Shown here piece by piece: positions 10,438 through 22,152 of a DNA stretch of 64,000 nucleotides. This stretch comes from Mesorhabditis belari. Taxonomy: Eukaryota; Nematoda; Chromadorea; Rhabditida; Rhabditidae. The notes beneath the pieces were generated by a model. The model did not search any database, was not told the DNA's origin, and saw only the letters and a program-made list of their open reading frames with translations. A program made the translations under genes and the position numbers. The stretch is from the NCBI GenBank assembly GCA_958450365.1, contig CAUEEP010000727.1, positions 558,001 to 622,000 of the forward strand, in the 5' to 3' direction. How positions within the stretch are numbered: the first letter of the stretch is position 1; every line of letters starts with the position of its first letter.

Positions 10438-13400
10438 TATCATCGACTCGGGAATCGATGTAGAGAATTGCACAAAGATGTTGAACGGATTGTATGAATG
10501 TGAAAAAGGCGATGAACTGTTCTATGTGAGGAACGTCTATCCACCAATACAAGTAAGTCTTGGAAAGGATTTATCAATGGTATCGTTACTGTTTCAGAGT
10601 TAACCAACCAGACTTTTAACCAGACTTTTAACCAGACTTTTAACCAGACTTTTAACCAGACTATTTTGTCCCTACAATTTCCTCTACAATTTCCTCTACA
10701 ATTTCTAGTGAAATCTAGTAAAGTAAAGTACTCTCTTCGATTTGTAAAGAAATTCTCTCTCTTAATCCATAGGAGACAATTGTATCTTCATCAAACAAAA
10801 GAACTATTCAGGAGAAGGTATTTCAAATAAAGATTTGTGGATTTCGATGAAGGGAAGAAATAAGAAATTCAAAGAATCGAAAGTGATACCAAGAAAAGAT
10901 GGCACCGTTTTTGGAAGAAAAACAAAAACACGAAAGAAATAATGATAAATGATAGATAGGTTATAGATGAGAAAAAAAAATGGATTCTTTAAAAACGTCA
11001 GGCCTGACTATAGAGCTTTGTTAAAACATTCCTGACTAAGCATGTAGATAAAAGTATACCTAAAAGCTCAGGCTTCCCAGCTCAAGCTAAGACACATGCA
11101 TATCTCAACTGCTATTGAACTTCAAGTATAGTGTTACAGTTGTAAGTAGAGTCGAATTGACGTTCATTTGCAGGAGATGCAACCCCGAGTGTTAGCTGTG
11201 GTGATCGTCTTTGTTTTGTGCTTCATTGTTGGCATTTGTGGAAATGCTTCTGTGTTGACATTGTTGCGAAGTGTTTATGATCGACGAATGAAACATTATG
11301 GAGCAAGACAGGTGGGGCAAACGTTGGCAAACATTGGCAAACGTCGGCAAACGTTTGCAAACGTTAGCAAACATTGGCAAACGTTTTGTTAATGGCATAG
11401 CTGATGATTTCTTTTTTTATTCAAGTTTTAGATATTGAAATCAGTTTGATAGAATCGATTTCAGGGAGATAACGCAATGCTGTACATTGGCGCATTGGCG
11501 ATTTGCGACTTTTTGATGTCTCTCTCTTTACCGCCGGCTATTTTGGTGGGGTATACGGTGTATAGAACAAATCTTTTTCACTAATCCCATAAAAGGTCTT
11601 GTTTTGCAATAAGATGAGCAAATTCGGACGTCAGATTGAATTTAAGATTAAGACTTTTTCATGAATGAATGAATTTGGTCGAAATGAGCAAGATTTGCAG
11701 AAAAGTTGAACATTTGAGAATTTTGGAGAGTTTACGTGTTATTTGAAAGTTATTCAATTAAAGTTGAACAATACAGTATGCCGTTAACGAAAGCTGAATA
11801 TCTTTTGCTTTACTATAATGAAATGAGGAAAAAGTCTAGAAAACGGGGGTGGGACATTTGCGCACCTTTTTTTTGCTGGAAAAGGCCTTAGGCAAGGCCG
11901 TAGAGCTTCAAAAATATTTCCGTAGAAGGGAATCGTATGCGTAGATTCCGAATTTCGACAAATCAGACCTCGCTGACACGTCAAATTTGGGCTAAAAGGC
12001 AAAAACTACGCAACTTAACGCTTTTCCGCAGTTTTTGCCTTTTAGCCCAAATTTGATGTGTCAGCGAGCTCTGATTTGTGGAAATTCGGAATCTACGCAT
12101 ACGATTCCTTTATGTGGAAATATTCTCGAAGCTCTACGGTCTTGCCTAAGCCCTTTTCCAGCAAAAAAAAAGGTGCGCAAATGTCCAGGTGCGCAAAAAA
12201 AGGTCGCCTTTGTCCCACCCCCCTAGAAAACAATAACTCTAGGGTTTAACATATTCAAAATGATGGCAAGTTCACAAAAACTAACTAAACTATGAATTTT
12301 CCATTTCATTTCAGGATAGCATTATCGGTTTTTGGGTGTTCGACACGCCAACATGCAAATTGCATCACGTTTTCGGCTCAGTTGGACGAATCATGTCTAC
12401 TTTTCTCATCACAGCTATGTCCTTTGATAGGTGGGGAAACAAACAGAAATTTGAATCTATAAATGTTATTTAGATTTGTGGCCGTCTGTTATCCACATCG
12501 TCAATCATTGAGATCACGGAAATTTGTTCTCTGCACAATTACAAGTAAAAGTTTAAAAGAAATATCCTCGTTCAAGGCTATGGCCAGGAATGATCCAATT
12601 TCTAGGGCAAACCAAACCAATGCCGACTAGAGTGTGTTCCTTTCAAATAAGATATTCATACAGACATCAGACAGAAATAATAAATACACTATCAGTAAAA
12701 AAAATATCATAGGTTTTGCATATTATTCAACAATAAAAAATGACAAAAAAATCTCGAGAAGACTTTATATCCGCTAAAAAAGCTATTCTGTTGCTTGACT
12801 GAATATCTTATTTGGGGAAGGTTTATATATGTCGTAGCCGATTATGAATGAACTTTTTTGGTAAATCTTTCTAGTAGAGCAACCCTTTAATGTATGGGGC
12901 CAATATTATATCATCCTGTAGCGAATTAAATTCTGCGTCGATTGGTACCAAATTTGTGAGTTTAGGTTAAAAATTACCGGCGCTACAACGTTTCATTCAA
13001 AATCGGCGGGACCCCCGTAGCCGATTATGAATTTCAGCCGATTATGAATGAGTGGGTCTAGGAGCGTCCAACCATCAAGTATTTGGTATCATTCAAAGCA
13101 GAATCATTAATAATTATGCTAAATTTTTAAAATTAGAAAGATTTGATAAAAAGAAAAAAAAATTAGAGCAAAAAAACTGTTTGTTCAAGAGGAAACTTTG
13201 AGGCCCCATAATTTTTTTCTTTTTATCCAATCTTTCTAATTTAAAAAATTTAACATAATTATTAATGATTCTGCGTTGAATGATACTAAATACTTGATGG
13301 GTGGACGCGTCCGGACCCGCTCATTCATAATCGGCTGAAATTCATAATCGGCTGAAATTCATAATCGGCTGAAATTCATAATCGGCTGAAATTCATAATC

Positions 13401-15302
13401 GGCTGAAATTCATAATCGGCTGAAATTCATAATCGGCTGAAATTCATAATCGGCTGAAATTCATAATCGGCTGAAATTCATAATCGGCTGAAATTCATAA
13501 TCGGCTGAAATTCATAATCGGCTGAAATTCATAATCGGCTGAAATTCATAATCGGCTGAAATTCATAATCGGCTGAAATTCATAATCGGCTACGACATAT
13601 AAAATGGAAACTGAATAGCTCGCAATTCGCATCAAAATTTTAGAGCACTTTTTAGAACACCTTATTTGACGCATGCTTTAAATAAAAAATTATTTGAGTA
13701 AATTTATTCAAATATTTATTTATTTGAGAGAAACATCCTCTAATCCCGACGATAGGCCATGGCTTTTCCGTTTATATCTGTACTTTGTTAGAAAAGAACA
13801 AATGCAAATTGTTTAGTGTTAATGTGGATGGCTTTACTTCTTCTTTCCCCGATGCTTGCCTATGCTTCAGCTAAAGAGATCGTGCTACATGAGATAAAGG
13901 TTCATAGTTTACATGAAAAAAAAAACTGATTATTGCTGTTGCAACCCTTGAATCTTTTCAGGCTATCAGCTCAGAGAATATCACTCGTTTTCGTGTCTTT
14001 AAATGTTCCGATATGATGCCACCCGGCGTTTTCTACTATTTCACGACGACGTTAGTTTTCAAGATTGATTTGTATTCAGAAATTTTTGCAAACAGGACTT
14101 TTGTGATCGGTTTTATTATGCCTCTCGTCTTGATCGCTTACTTCAATCTTTTGCTCATTCAGCGATTGTATGCGCACAAGAGGTATTGTAGTGAACTATT
14201 ATTAGAATCTATGAGAATACTGTATTATTTGAAACTATGGCTAATCTTATTATCTTTAGTAAGACAAGAAATTCCGACCTCGTAGCGTCTTTTTAATAGT
14301 GAAAATTTCAGAATCTTGCCCCGCTCAACGATTCCCCTTCGGAGAGTTGTCTGGTACACGATAGGTAATCGATTTCAAATCAAATCGAAAACTTTATTCT
14401 TTAGGTATCGCGGCTATGTATTTCATCTGTTGGACGCCGTATTGGTCTGAAAATTTTCCCCAAACTCTTTAGCAACAACTCTGTTTAGGTGTTCAGTATT
14501 ATATGCGATCTACATGAGTCTTTTCTCGGATGGCGATACTCAATCTGGGGATTTTATGCTCTTTGTCATCTATTGTGTTCACTTATTGCCGTATTTGGGC
14601 TCGTCGAGTAACTGGATTCTATATGGAATGCTTAACACGCAATTACAGGTATCAAAAATGAAATGAAATGGGAGAAATGGAAAGAGAAATGATTTTAGTT
14701 GAAAACGGAGAGCAATCTCGATGATTGTCATTCAATTGTCACCGTTGTTAACAATACAAATAATACACACGCGCAGACATTGGAAGTGAAAAATAGGTAA
14801 GTGTAAAAGAAGAATTGAAAATCGAGAAAGTTAATGCATAATAGAACCGAAAAACTTGAGACAAAGCTACCGTAATCCGACGGATTATGATTACGGAATC
14901 CGACGGATTACGATTACGGTTCCGACGGATCCGACGGATTACGGTAGCTTTCCAAAAGGGCTACAGTCTCTCTATGGTTTTCTATTTTGCGCAAAACTCA
15001 TCAGTAATCAAATCAAATTATGTCGAATTACCTGTACTTTTTCAAAAACAGTAGAACTTCAACAATCGATCAGTCGGCTGCGGTGAATCGCTCGGTGAGC
15101 ACCGAATGGATTGTGCTTGGAAAGAGTGAGTGAAAAGGGAAAATAAGGAAATATTTAACTCAGATATGGAAAAGAATGAATGTGTTTAGATTGCAACTAC
15201 CGTAATGGTGGATCACCATCAAATCACGCGTGCACTTCACGTAGTTGTGAAGGTGAGACAACACTCCGGTTGATCGCTGAAACTGATCAAACATTGCTCT
15301 GA
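10438..15302 (+). CDS. Class A peptide-type G-protein-coupled receptor (somatostatin/allatostatin-C/NPR-like)
   Basis: Exons 10438-10552, 11174-11311, 11465-11545, 12315-12430, 12474-12544, 13817-13899, 13962-14050, 14096-14182, 14312-14364, 14405-14444, 14489-14648, 14699-14796, 15052-15125 and 15190-15302 (TGA). All junctions keep one frame, giving about 439 codons. The order is an acidic N-terminal ectodomain; TM1 (VLAVVIVFVLCFIVGICGN); TM2 (YIGALAICDFLMSLSLPPA); the first extracellular loop with TPTCKLHH; TM3 ending in SFDRFVAVCYPHR, the DRY-type motif; TM4; a TM5 ending FIMPLVLIAYFN; TM6 with FICWTPYW; and TM7 with SSNWILYGMLN in place of NPxxY. A Ser/Asn-rich tail follows. Nematode neuropeptide receptors of the NPR group share the CWxPYW and NWILYG features. 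Ligand unknown. The first exon is not certain (see 6196-6331). Introns hold two transposons and two minisatellites. The 45-nt intron 14051-14095 is in frame and stop-free. Confidence 0.85.
10603..10710. repeat. Short tandem repeats in GPCR intron
   Basis: Five copies of ttttaaccagac followed by three of cctctacaattt. Confidence 0.75.
11316..11390. repeat. 10-bp tandem repeat abutting a splice donor
   Basis: Copies of ggcaaacRtt begin 4 bp inside the GPCR intron whose donor is at 11312. The array therefore lies next to a weak gtgggg donor. Confidence 0.75.
11845..12222. mobile_element. Foldback (Mutator-like) element, copy 2
   Basis: Same arms as 7093-7500, but the left end lacks about 30 bp (GGGGGTGGGAC joins directly to ATTTGCGCACC). 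It is flanked by an exact 9-bp duplication CTAGAAAAC (11836-11844 and 12223-12231). It is inserted in the GPCR intron 11546-12314. The frames called on both strands (11784-12249) are by-products of the arms. Confidence 0.85.
12628..13742. mobile_element. 1.1-kb non-autonomous element with TAGAG ends and internal 17-bp satellite
   Basis: The left end TAGAGTGTGTTCCTTTCAAA is a relative of the 3758-4353 terminus. The right end, TTTGAGAGAAACATCCTCTA, is a diverged reverse complement. The flanks ATGCCGAC and ATCCCGAC differ at one base in eight, as an ageing target duplication would. Inside is a foldback pair, gtcgtagccgattatgaat (12830) and attcataatcggctacgac (about 13582), around about 16 copies of ctgaaattcataatcgg at 13322-13590. 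It fills most of the GPCR intron 12545-13816 and has no coding capacity. Confidence 0.65.
14862..14958. repeat. Short palindromic repeat (AAAGCTACCGTAATCC)
   Basis: AAAGCTACCGTAATCCGACGG at the left and its reverse complement at the right enclose degenerate copies of ccgacggattac. The roughly 95-bp foldback lies in the GPCR intron 14797-15051. Confidence 0.7.
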
Positions 15303-15480
15303 ATTATTCGTCTCAACGTTAAACCGATCTCTTTTCTTCTTCTTCTTTGTTTTAAAACGGGTTCTTATTGTGGAATTTTCTCTTGGAAATAAATATTTTT
15401 GATTTTTCTGAAATTGAGATGTGAAAAACAGAACAGCAACTCAAAAAAAGATGTAAATGGAGATATTTTTGTTCTAACCT

Positions 15481-15755
15481 ACCGTAAATACTGTAATAGT
15501 ACCCCACCCCCATAATGACGGTGCGGACTGTTGCGTAGTCTAGCTTTGAGCGAGTTTTTCTTGACACTGTTTTATGCTACAATGCGCGCTTAGGTGTCAA
15601 AAAATAGCCCTGAATTTCTTTGAATATTTTTTGATACCAAAGACGCATTTTTTGAAAGTAGGGGCGCTTTGAAAAAAAATGAAATACTAAAAAACTTTTG
15701 CGACTACGTGACTGTACGACGGGGGACTCTGTACTAATACAGTATTTACAGTATG
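15481..15755. repeat. MITE-like dispersed repeat, copy A (related copy at 59869-60146)
   Basis: The ends ACCGTAAATACTGTAATAGT and ...CTAATACAGTATTTACAGTA are inverted. The interior (ccataatgacggt, cgtagtcta, tatgctacaa, gcgactac) matches 59869-60146 along its length. G/C runs sit next to both ends. Confidence 0.7.
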
Positions 15756-15926
15756 TACCACGTTGCAACAAGTTGTAACTAAACATGTTGTAAAGGCTAA
15801 ATAGTTGTTCAGGTCAAGTTTTAAGGCAAACACGTGAATACAGAGAGAAAAAGACCTTGAAAACCATTACCGTAACAACACTGTTTGATTTTAATTTCAA
15901 AACTTGCATATTTGTCTAAAAACGCT

Positions 15927-16401
15927 GAGAGTGGGACAAATGCGACCTTTTTTTTGCGCACCCGGACATTTGCGCACCTTTTTTTCCGCACCTTGCCCAT
16001 TAGCACACCTTTTTTCGCGTTTTAAAAAAGCTCTAAAAAGCTAATATTAACCAATTTCTATTCCAAAAGTTGTTTTTCTAGGTAAGTTTAGGGCGTAGAA
16101 TCGAAATTTTGACATAACAGAGCGTGTGGAACCAATTTGAAAGACAAAACGGCTAGATCAAATTACAGAAAATTGTCGATTTTTCTCTTTGTATAACTCC
16201 GTCCGTTTGTTTCCACAAGCTCTGATATGTCAAAATTTCGATTCTACGCCCTAAAATTACCTAGAAAAACAACTTTTGGAATAGAAATTGATTAATATTA
16301 GCTTTTTAAAGCTTTTTTAAAACGCGAAAAAAGGTGCGCTAATGGGCAAGGTGCGCAAATGTCCGGGTGCGCAAAAAAAAGGTCGCATTTGTCCCACTCC
16401 C
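15927..16401. mobile_element. Foldback (Mutator-like) element, copy 3, unrelated interior
   Basis: It ends in GAGAGTGGGACAAATGCGACC and its near-exact complement, then GCGCACCCGGACATTTGCGC as in copies 1 and 2. Inward of about 60-80 bp the arms are unrelated to those copies. It is flanked by an exact 8-bp duplication AAAACGCT (15919-15926 and 16402-16409). Confidence 0.85.
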
Positions 16402-16409
16402 AAAACGCT

Positions 16410-16782
16410 TTTTGGTTTGCGATTGTGGCAGGCGCTTAATATTTGAATTAAAGTATTCAAGATATTCAATCAGTGAACTGAATTTGGAAATATTTATAGT
16501 ATAAAAATAAAGAATTCTGTTTTTGCATTTACTTGCCTAACTACAAATATCTCTTTGCACACCTTTGGCAAACATATTTTCAAAAAGTGAATTGAAAATG
16601 TTTTTATGCTTTTAAAACGTATCATTGGCTCTTCTTAATACCTCAATTCTAGGGAAGTTCTCACAAATCTATAGTCGTTCTTTGAAGGAGCAAACTATGC
16701 ACTACACCAATTATCGCCTTTTCGCTTAGTTTCTCTCTCGGATCACGTCGCTTATCAATTGGACGGGAAAAAATATCCACAA
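16410..16782. other. Upstream region of acdh-11-like gene
   Basis: No separate gene. The frame upstream of the chosen ATG (16783) stays open back to 16675, so a more upstream start by splicing cannot be excluded. Confidence 0.4.
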
Positions 16783-19416
16783 ATGGTTGGCTCTAACTTA
16801 TTGCGATTGACCGAGCGGATAGCATTGTCAAATTTAAGGTTGTTTTTGATCGTTTCTTTTATACAAATTGCATATTTTAGAATGGCTTCTGGGGTGGCAA
16901 ATTATGCGCACGCAAAGACAGGAAACTTCACCCAAACCGAGCCAGTTCTACACAACCCTTTCCAAGATGACCCGTTAATGGATCGTGTCTTGAGGCGTTT
17001 GCTACCACAAAAAGAATACGAAAGGGTAATTTTTGACGCTTCTTTCAATAGAAACTCGACTTTTTAGGTTGCTGCTGATTTGAATCGCTTTGGTGATCGT
17101 GTTGTTGCGGAGATCGACAAAAAGGGACAACAATGTGAAGTGGGATTTCTTAGCAGAACCATAATAAAATAGTTTAGATTGATAAACCAAGGCTTGAACA
17201 ACACAATGCATGGGGTAAACGTGTCGACAGTCTCTGGGTTTGTCCGGAATGGCGAGAACTGAAACAAATGTGTGCCGAAGAAGGGATAATTGGTAGCCTT
17301 TGCTTTGGTTATGTATTTCCTTTGAATTTAGAATTGGGCTATGATGAGAAAGTCGATCCAGTGACGCGACGTTTACATCAAGTTGCAAAGCTCTTCCTCT
17401 TTTCGCCGTCGGCAGGACTTGTGACTTGTAATTATTTTTATCTTTTTACACAATTATAAACTTAGGTCCAATGGCTATGACGGACGGAGCTGCTAAAACC
17501 ATTGAGGTTCAAAGATTTACTTGATTTTTTATGTTGTGTTAAGGCTCTTGGGTTACGAGGCAAAAATCAACGAGCGACGGAAGCTTATAATCGACTAATT
17601 TCACGAGATCCTTCAAAAGCTTGGACGAGGTAGCGAATTCAACTTGCCTTATTTAGTAAACAAACGATTATAACAGTTCAACAAACTTTAGTGGTCAATG
17701 GATGACAGAGAAACGAGGTGGTTCGGATGTTGGAGGTGGATGCGATACCTACGCTGTTCACGTAAAAGACGACGAAGTAAAATTTTAAGATCAAATTTTC
17801 TACTAAAACTTTTAGTATCGTTTGCACGGCTACAAATGGTTTAGTTCAGCAATTGACGCTGATGTTGCTTTAACTTTGGCGCGGGTTGTAGATGACAAAG
17901 GGGACGCAGAAAAGGTTAGTTTTTGGTGGATTAAAATTTTAATTGAAAAGTTTAGGGTTCAAAAGGCCTTTCATTGTTCTTGTTGCGAATCAAGAAGGAA
18001 GACTCTAATGAACTTAACGGAATACAAATGGTCAAGTTGAAGAACAAACTAGGTAAGTAAGATTAAAAGGAAACATCGTTGCAACATCGTTTTTTCGGCA
18101 CTCGTCAACTTCCAACTGCCGAATTACTACTCGATGGCGTGGTGGCTCATAGAATTGGAGATTTGGGACGGTAAGAAAAGGAAATTTTTGCTTACAGCGT
18201 GAAAATATTAAGAGGGATTCCTGGTATTGCCAACATGCTAAATATTACTCGAATCCACAATGCCGTTGCAAGTGTTGCTGCAATGCGAAGGTATTTTTGT
18301 TTTAAAAGTAAGAACTAGTAAGAACAAATAAATTTCCAGGGTGATTTCTCTTGCGCGTGACTATTCTACAAGGCGAAATGTTTTTGGACAAGCTCAAGAA
18401 AAGTGGCCGCTCCATACGGCAACGTTGGCAAAAATGGAGGTAAATGTTCTATATTGAATGGTGATTACAGTTTTTAGGTAGAAACGCGTGGCTGTTTCTT
18501 GATGATACTCGAAGCGGCAAAACTTCTTGGGATCCAAGTAACGAAATTCTACGACCAATTATTAATTTCTCTTCTAGGAGAGTGGCCAGGCAACACTCAA
18601 CGACCAGATCATGTTACGCTTAATTACACCTGTTTTGAAACTTTACGCTGGAAAGCAGGTTTGACAACTCCTTCCAAACTTTACGTGTTTTCTATTTAGT
18701 GTGTTCCACTTGTAAGTGAAGGTATTGAGTGTTTCGGTGGACAAGGGTACATCGAAGATACTGGCCTTCCAACCATTTTGAGAGATGCGCAGGTAAAAGT
18801 ATTTAAATTTTCGAACTATCTAATTTAGGTGACTCCAATTTGGGAGGGTACAACAAATGTACTTTCGCTAGACGTACTTCGTGTGTTTTCGGGTAAAGAA
18901 AATGTGCTCCAAGCTTTCAACCAGTATATCAATGCTGCTCTCCCAACTAACGGTATCTTGATTTTTGAGATAGGTTCATTAACTGTTTTTTAGATGATGA
19001 AAAATTGAAAGAATGTGTCCTTGCGATAAAAAAGGCCCTAAAATCGTTTTCTTCTTTGCTTGCAAAAATACACGAATCCGCGCTCGACAATATCCGTATT
19101 GATGTCGGCGCCAGACATATCGCCTTTGCGATTGCAAAAATTCTATCAGGTTTGTGTCTTTGCCAAAATTAACTAGATTCATTTAGGTGCTCTTTTAATT
19201 CAACATGCGGCCCATCCAACGAGTAACAGCGTCGACTATGAAATTGCAAAAAGGTATGCGCCACTTTATTTAACAATGACAATTTATGTTAGATGGTGCC
19301 TGGAACAAAAGCTCGTTGATGTGGAATTTGATTGGTTTACACATAATCGAATAGAAAAAGATCGAGGCATTGTATTTGAAAATTATGCTAATCGGAGTCG
19401 AGATAGTAAACTTTAA
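16783..19416 (+). CDS. acdh-11: Acyl-CoA dehydrogenase, ACDH-11/AidB family
   Basis: Twenty exons: 16783-16838, 16881-17025, 17068-17139, 17178-17292, 17332-17427, 17466-17506, 17544-17629, 17677-17776, 17816-17914, 17956-18052, 18098-18170, 18213-18290, 18340-18439, 18478-18537, 18578-18658, 18700-18792, 18829-18952, 18994-19149, 19187-19253 and 19293-19416, giving 620 aa. It is a flavin enzyme that binds or oxidises acyl-CoA; in C. elegans ACDH-11 limits fatty-acid desaturation by sequestering C11/C12 acyl-CoA. Visible features are [13 protein letters not shown] near the N-terminus, CPMAMTDGA, the AidB-like [12 protein letters not shown] flavin-site motif (about residue 213), KWFSS, a long helical C-terminal half and [14 protein letters not shown]. 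The first exon adds an Arg-rich amphipathic leader ([19 protein letters not shown]) that could target mitochondria. Introns are 38-49 nt. The intron 18053-18097 ends in CG instead of AG (see findings). Confidence 0.88.
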
Positions 19417-19488
19417 GTAGACTTTCAACTCATGTGTGTTTCTTTGATGTGATTTTTATGTATATTTTGTTTATATTATGTACTTAGT

Positions 19489-19760
19489 CATGGATTTAAT
19501 AGAATATTTCAAGATTGTGAAGGGCAGGCAACGTATCCCGCTTTTTCGAGATTTAATCAAAGTGAATGCCACGGTTAATTCAAGGTTCTTTAATTTTAGA
19601 AATTCCAGTCACCTCCAGTAAGTTTGTGTATAACTCTTTTCCAATAAGAACTCCCAGAATTTGGAATCGACTCCCCAAAGTTTTGAGAGAATCCAATAGT
19701 CTCGAAACCTGTAAATTATCTGTAGTTGATCTTGATCTTGAAGCTCTAGTGGATTCTTGA
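19489..19760 (+). pseudogene. LINE (non-LTR retrotransposon) 3' fragment
   Basis: One frame (19490 on) reads IEYFKIVKGRQRIPLFRDL, and a second, after a frameshift, reads SFPIRTPRIWNRLPKVLR. The latter is the C-terminal 'RTxxIWNxLP' signature that follows the reverse transcriptase of CR1/jockey-like elements. No RT domain is present, so it is a 5'-truncated, frameshifted relic 70 bp after the acyl-CoA dehydrogenase stop. Confidence 0.65.
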
Positions 19761-20231
19761 CGTTATCTGTGCTACCCATATATTACCCATACATACATAC
19801 ATTATCGTGTTGCTTTTTATCGGTCCTTTTCGTGTTTGTGTGCATTAATTTTAAATCTTGCGCACTTTATTTCATGTCCTGAATAAAGTATCTATATATG
19901 TACACTAAATGATCGAATAAATCATTTTCCGAAGGTCTGTTTGAAAATTTATACTTTTGGTGGCATACGTTATTGAAATCACGAATACAATCGTTTGGTG
20001 AATGAGGAATTTTAATGAAATCGAACAACTTGGTTATCACAAGGCAACAAATCGACAGGCACTTAAATACACGGGTAAATTGATAATATTCTGGAGCACT
20101 TTTAGAGCACAAATTTTGAAAGTACTTGATGATCTAAATATGAAGCTCATCAATCACAAGTGAGCAATCATCCGGGATAGAAGGTTGGCTGAAATGATTT
20201 TTGTGACTACAGATAGGTTGTGTGCATCCAA

Positions 20232-21779
20232 TTATGTGTATGTACCTTTAAGACCTACCGCACTAATTTGACCAGCGTCATTTCCTTCTTGATCACTTTC
20301 GCCGCTGCTATCACTGGCGTGATCTTCCAATTGATCGGATTGTCCAACATTGGGATTATCTCTATCCTGACCGCTTACCAGTTTGTTGAAGCACTGAAAT
20401 TGGAGATTGATAATAGCATTAGACTGTGAATGAGCTTTAAGCTTACCGGATCACACACTCGAACCGGTCTTTTTCCGATTTTTTCGATCTTGTAGGAATG
20501 TGATGAGCAAGCTCCACAAACCACAGCTCCGCACTTTCGGCAATGATGCTGTAAACGGTTTAAATTCATTTTGATTTTTCAACTTACTCTGCGCTGCATC
20601 AGATTGAATTGGGTTCGTTTACAAACCATACAACGAGATGCCTCATTATCCGGGATCCAAACAGGTGCATGAGCCGCGCCGCTATTATTACTGCCACCTA
20701 AATTTTGATCTCAACTCAACAACTCAGATTTTGTGTTGATTTGAAATTCGTAAGACTCTACTTTTGTTTGCATACCGTTTTGAAGATCGGTTACACAACG
20801 TACAATGTGCATCATCCATTCTAAAGTTTCACTTTAAAAAGATCATTCTGAAATACTTATCAGTCCAGCTAAAACTCTTTTATAGCTGACCTCGTTTCTC
20901 TGTCGGGGTAGCAGCGTAGACAGCAAAGCTTTTCGAAGGAGATTTAATGACCCAGCCATTTTTTAACCCTAAATCACTCTTGTATTGATGAGTAATTTTG
21001 AAAAACGGACTTCCTTCGTCTTCCAAATCTTCTAATTCAACAGTGATTAGTGGAATGACATGCTGCTTGTTGTATCGCTTTTTGCTGATCACAATGCTTC
21101 CGTAAACAAGTTGATCGTTGAAGAGAAAGAACTGTCGTTGCTTTGAGTCTTTCCTGAATTTAATTAATCTGTGAATTACATATGGCTTAAACAATGTTTT
21201 GTGTGTTTGCCAATCACAACTGTATTAACTACCTGCACATTTTGACGAGAACTCCTTCTCCGACTAGTACTCGACCAGGCACTCGCAAGCGCTGCCCACT
21301 ATTTCCAAAACATGTTTCCACATTTGCTATCCTCCGATCATTCACTTCACTATTGACTAAAATGTGGAGTATGACATGTTGGGGCGGGGCCTTTTTTTCT
21401 TTCGAAAACACTTTTTCTGGACCAGTTTTTTGTGTGCTGATGCTATCACTTAGAATTTGGGAAACTTCATTTTAAGGCTGTTTTTGACGTATTTTTAAAA
21501 CTTTCAAAAATCGTGTTTTTTGGTCGAAATTAGCATTTCACCTGCGTTTTTGTGATCGAAAATGCAGAAAATGCAAATGTCGGGAGGAAAACCCCTTTAA
21601 AATTCTTGTGTCATTTTTTAAAAAGTGAATAGAAGAGAGAAACAGTGAAGTCCAGAAAAAATCTTTTCGAAAGAAAAAAAAGACCCCCAACATGGCATGT
21701 TTCGTAAGATTTCAAACTGGCTCATTTTGCCAATGAAATTAGTGTTGCCTCAACAAAACTTACCTAAACGATCGACCAT
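20232..21779 (-). CDS. Phafin (PLEKHF1/2 homologue): PH + FYVE domain protein
   Basis: Minus-strand exons 21764-21779, 21233-21356, 20891-21153, 20776-20820, 20588-20697, 20447-20548 and 20232-20393, giving 273 aa. The 16-bp first exon encodes MVDRL and splices to VNSEVNDRR, matching the start of animal Phafins. The PH domain follows (about 30-150), with RQFFLFNDQLVYG and SPSKSFAVYAAT. The FYVE finger has PVWIPDNEASRCMVC and the RRHHCRKCG motif that binds PI3P. A Ser/Asp/Glu-rich acidic tail ends the protein. Phafins act on early endosomes and lysosomes in trafficking and autophagy. Intron 1 holds a MITE. The stop at 20232 is the unspliced reading; a donor at GTACAT with an acceptor atttcag would instead end at 20154. 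Confidence 0.9.
21366..21705. repeat. MITE in Phafin intron 1
   Basis: CATGTTGGGGCGGGGCC plus TTTCTTTCGAAAACACTTTT at the left is repeated inverted at the right (AAAAGACCCCCAACATGG preceded by tccagaaaaaatcttttcg). Arms are about 50 bp. The 93-codon plus frame at 21194-21475 is a by-product. Confidence 0.75.
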
Positions 21780-22152
21780 CAGAAATTATTTTAAGGGCAA
21801 ATAGCAAAATTCGATGAGGATAAACAAATTGATTGCCTGTAATTTTCTTATGGAGTGAGTGTGCTAGAGAAATAGAGGGGTTGAGAGAGTTGCAACAGGT
21901 CAACAATAATCTCTACCTCCGAGGCTACGGTACATTGTGCAGCAAATCACAGAAGTATTTGATAGAAACATAGGGGTAACTAATGTGGCAGGTTTTTGTT
22001 GTCTTTTATTTCTTTCCTTTGATTTCGATTTTGATATTGAAGTTCATAAACTAAAAGTTCATTTAGGATCTATAAGAAGTGCCTCCTTGAGGGCAACAAT
22101 TCGCCAAACTGGTGGGCTTTATCCTTTTTGTTCTTATTTATTATAAATTTAG

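Noticed and set aside
20220..20429. Plus-strand 69-codon hydrophobic frame
   Set aside because: Antisense shadow of the acidic tail of Phafin.
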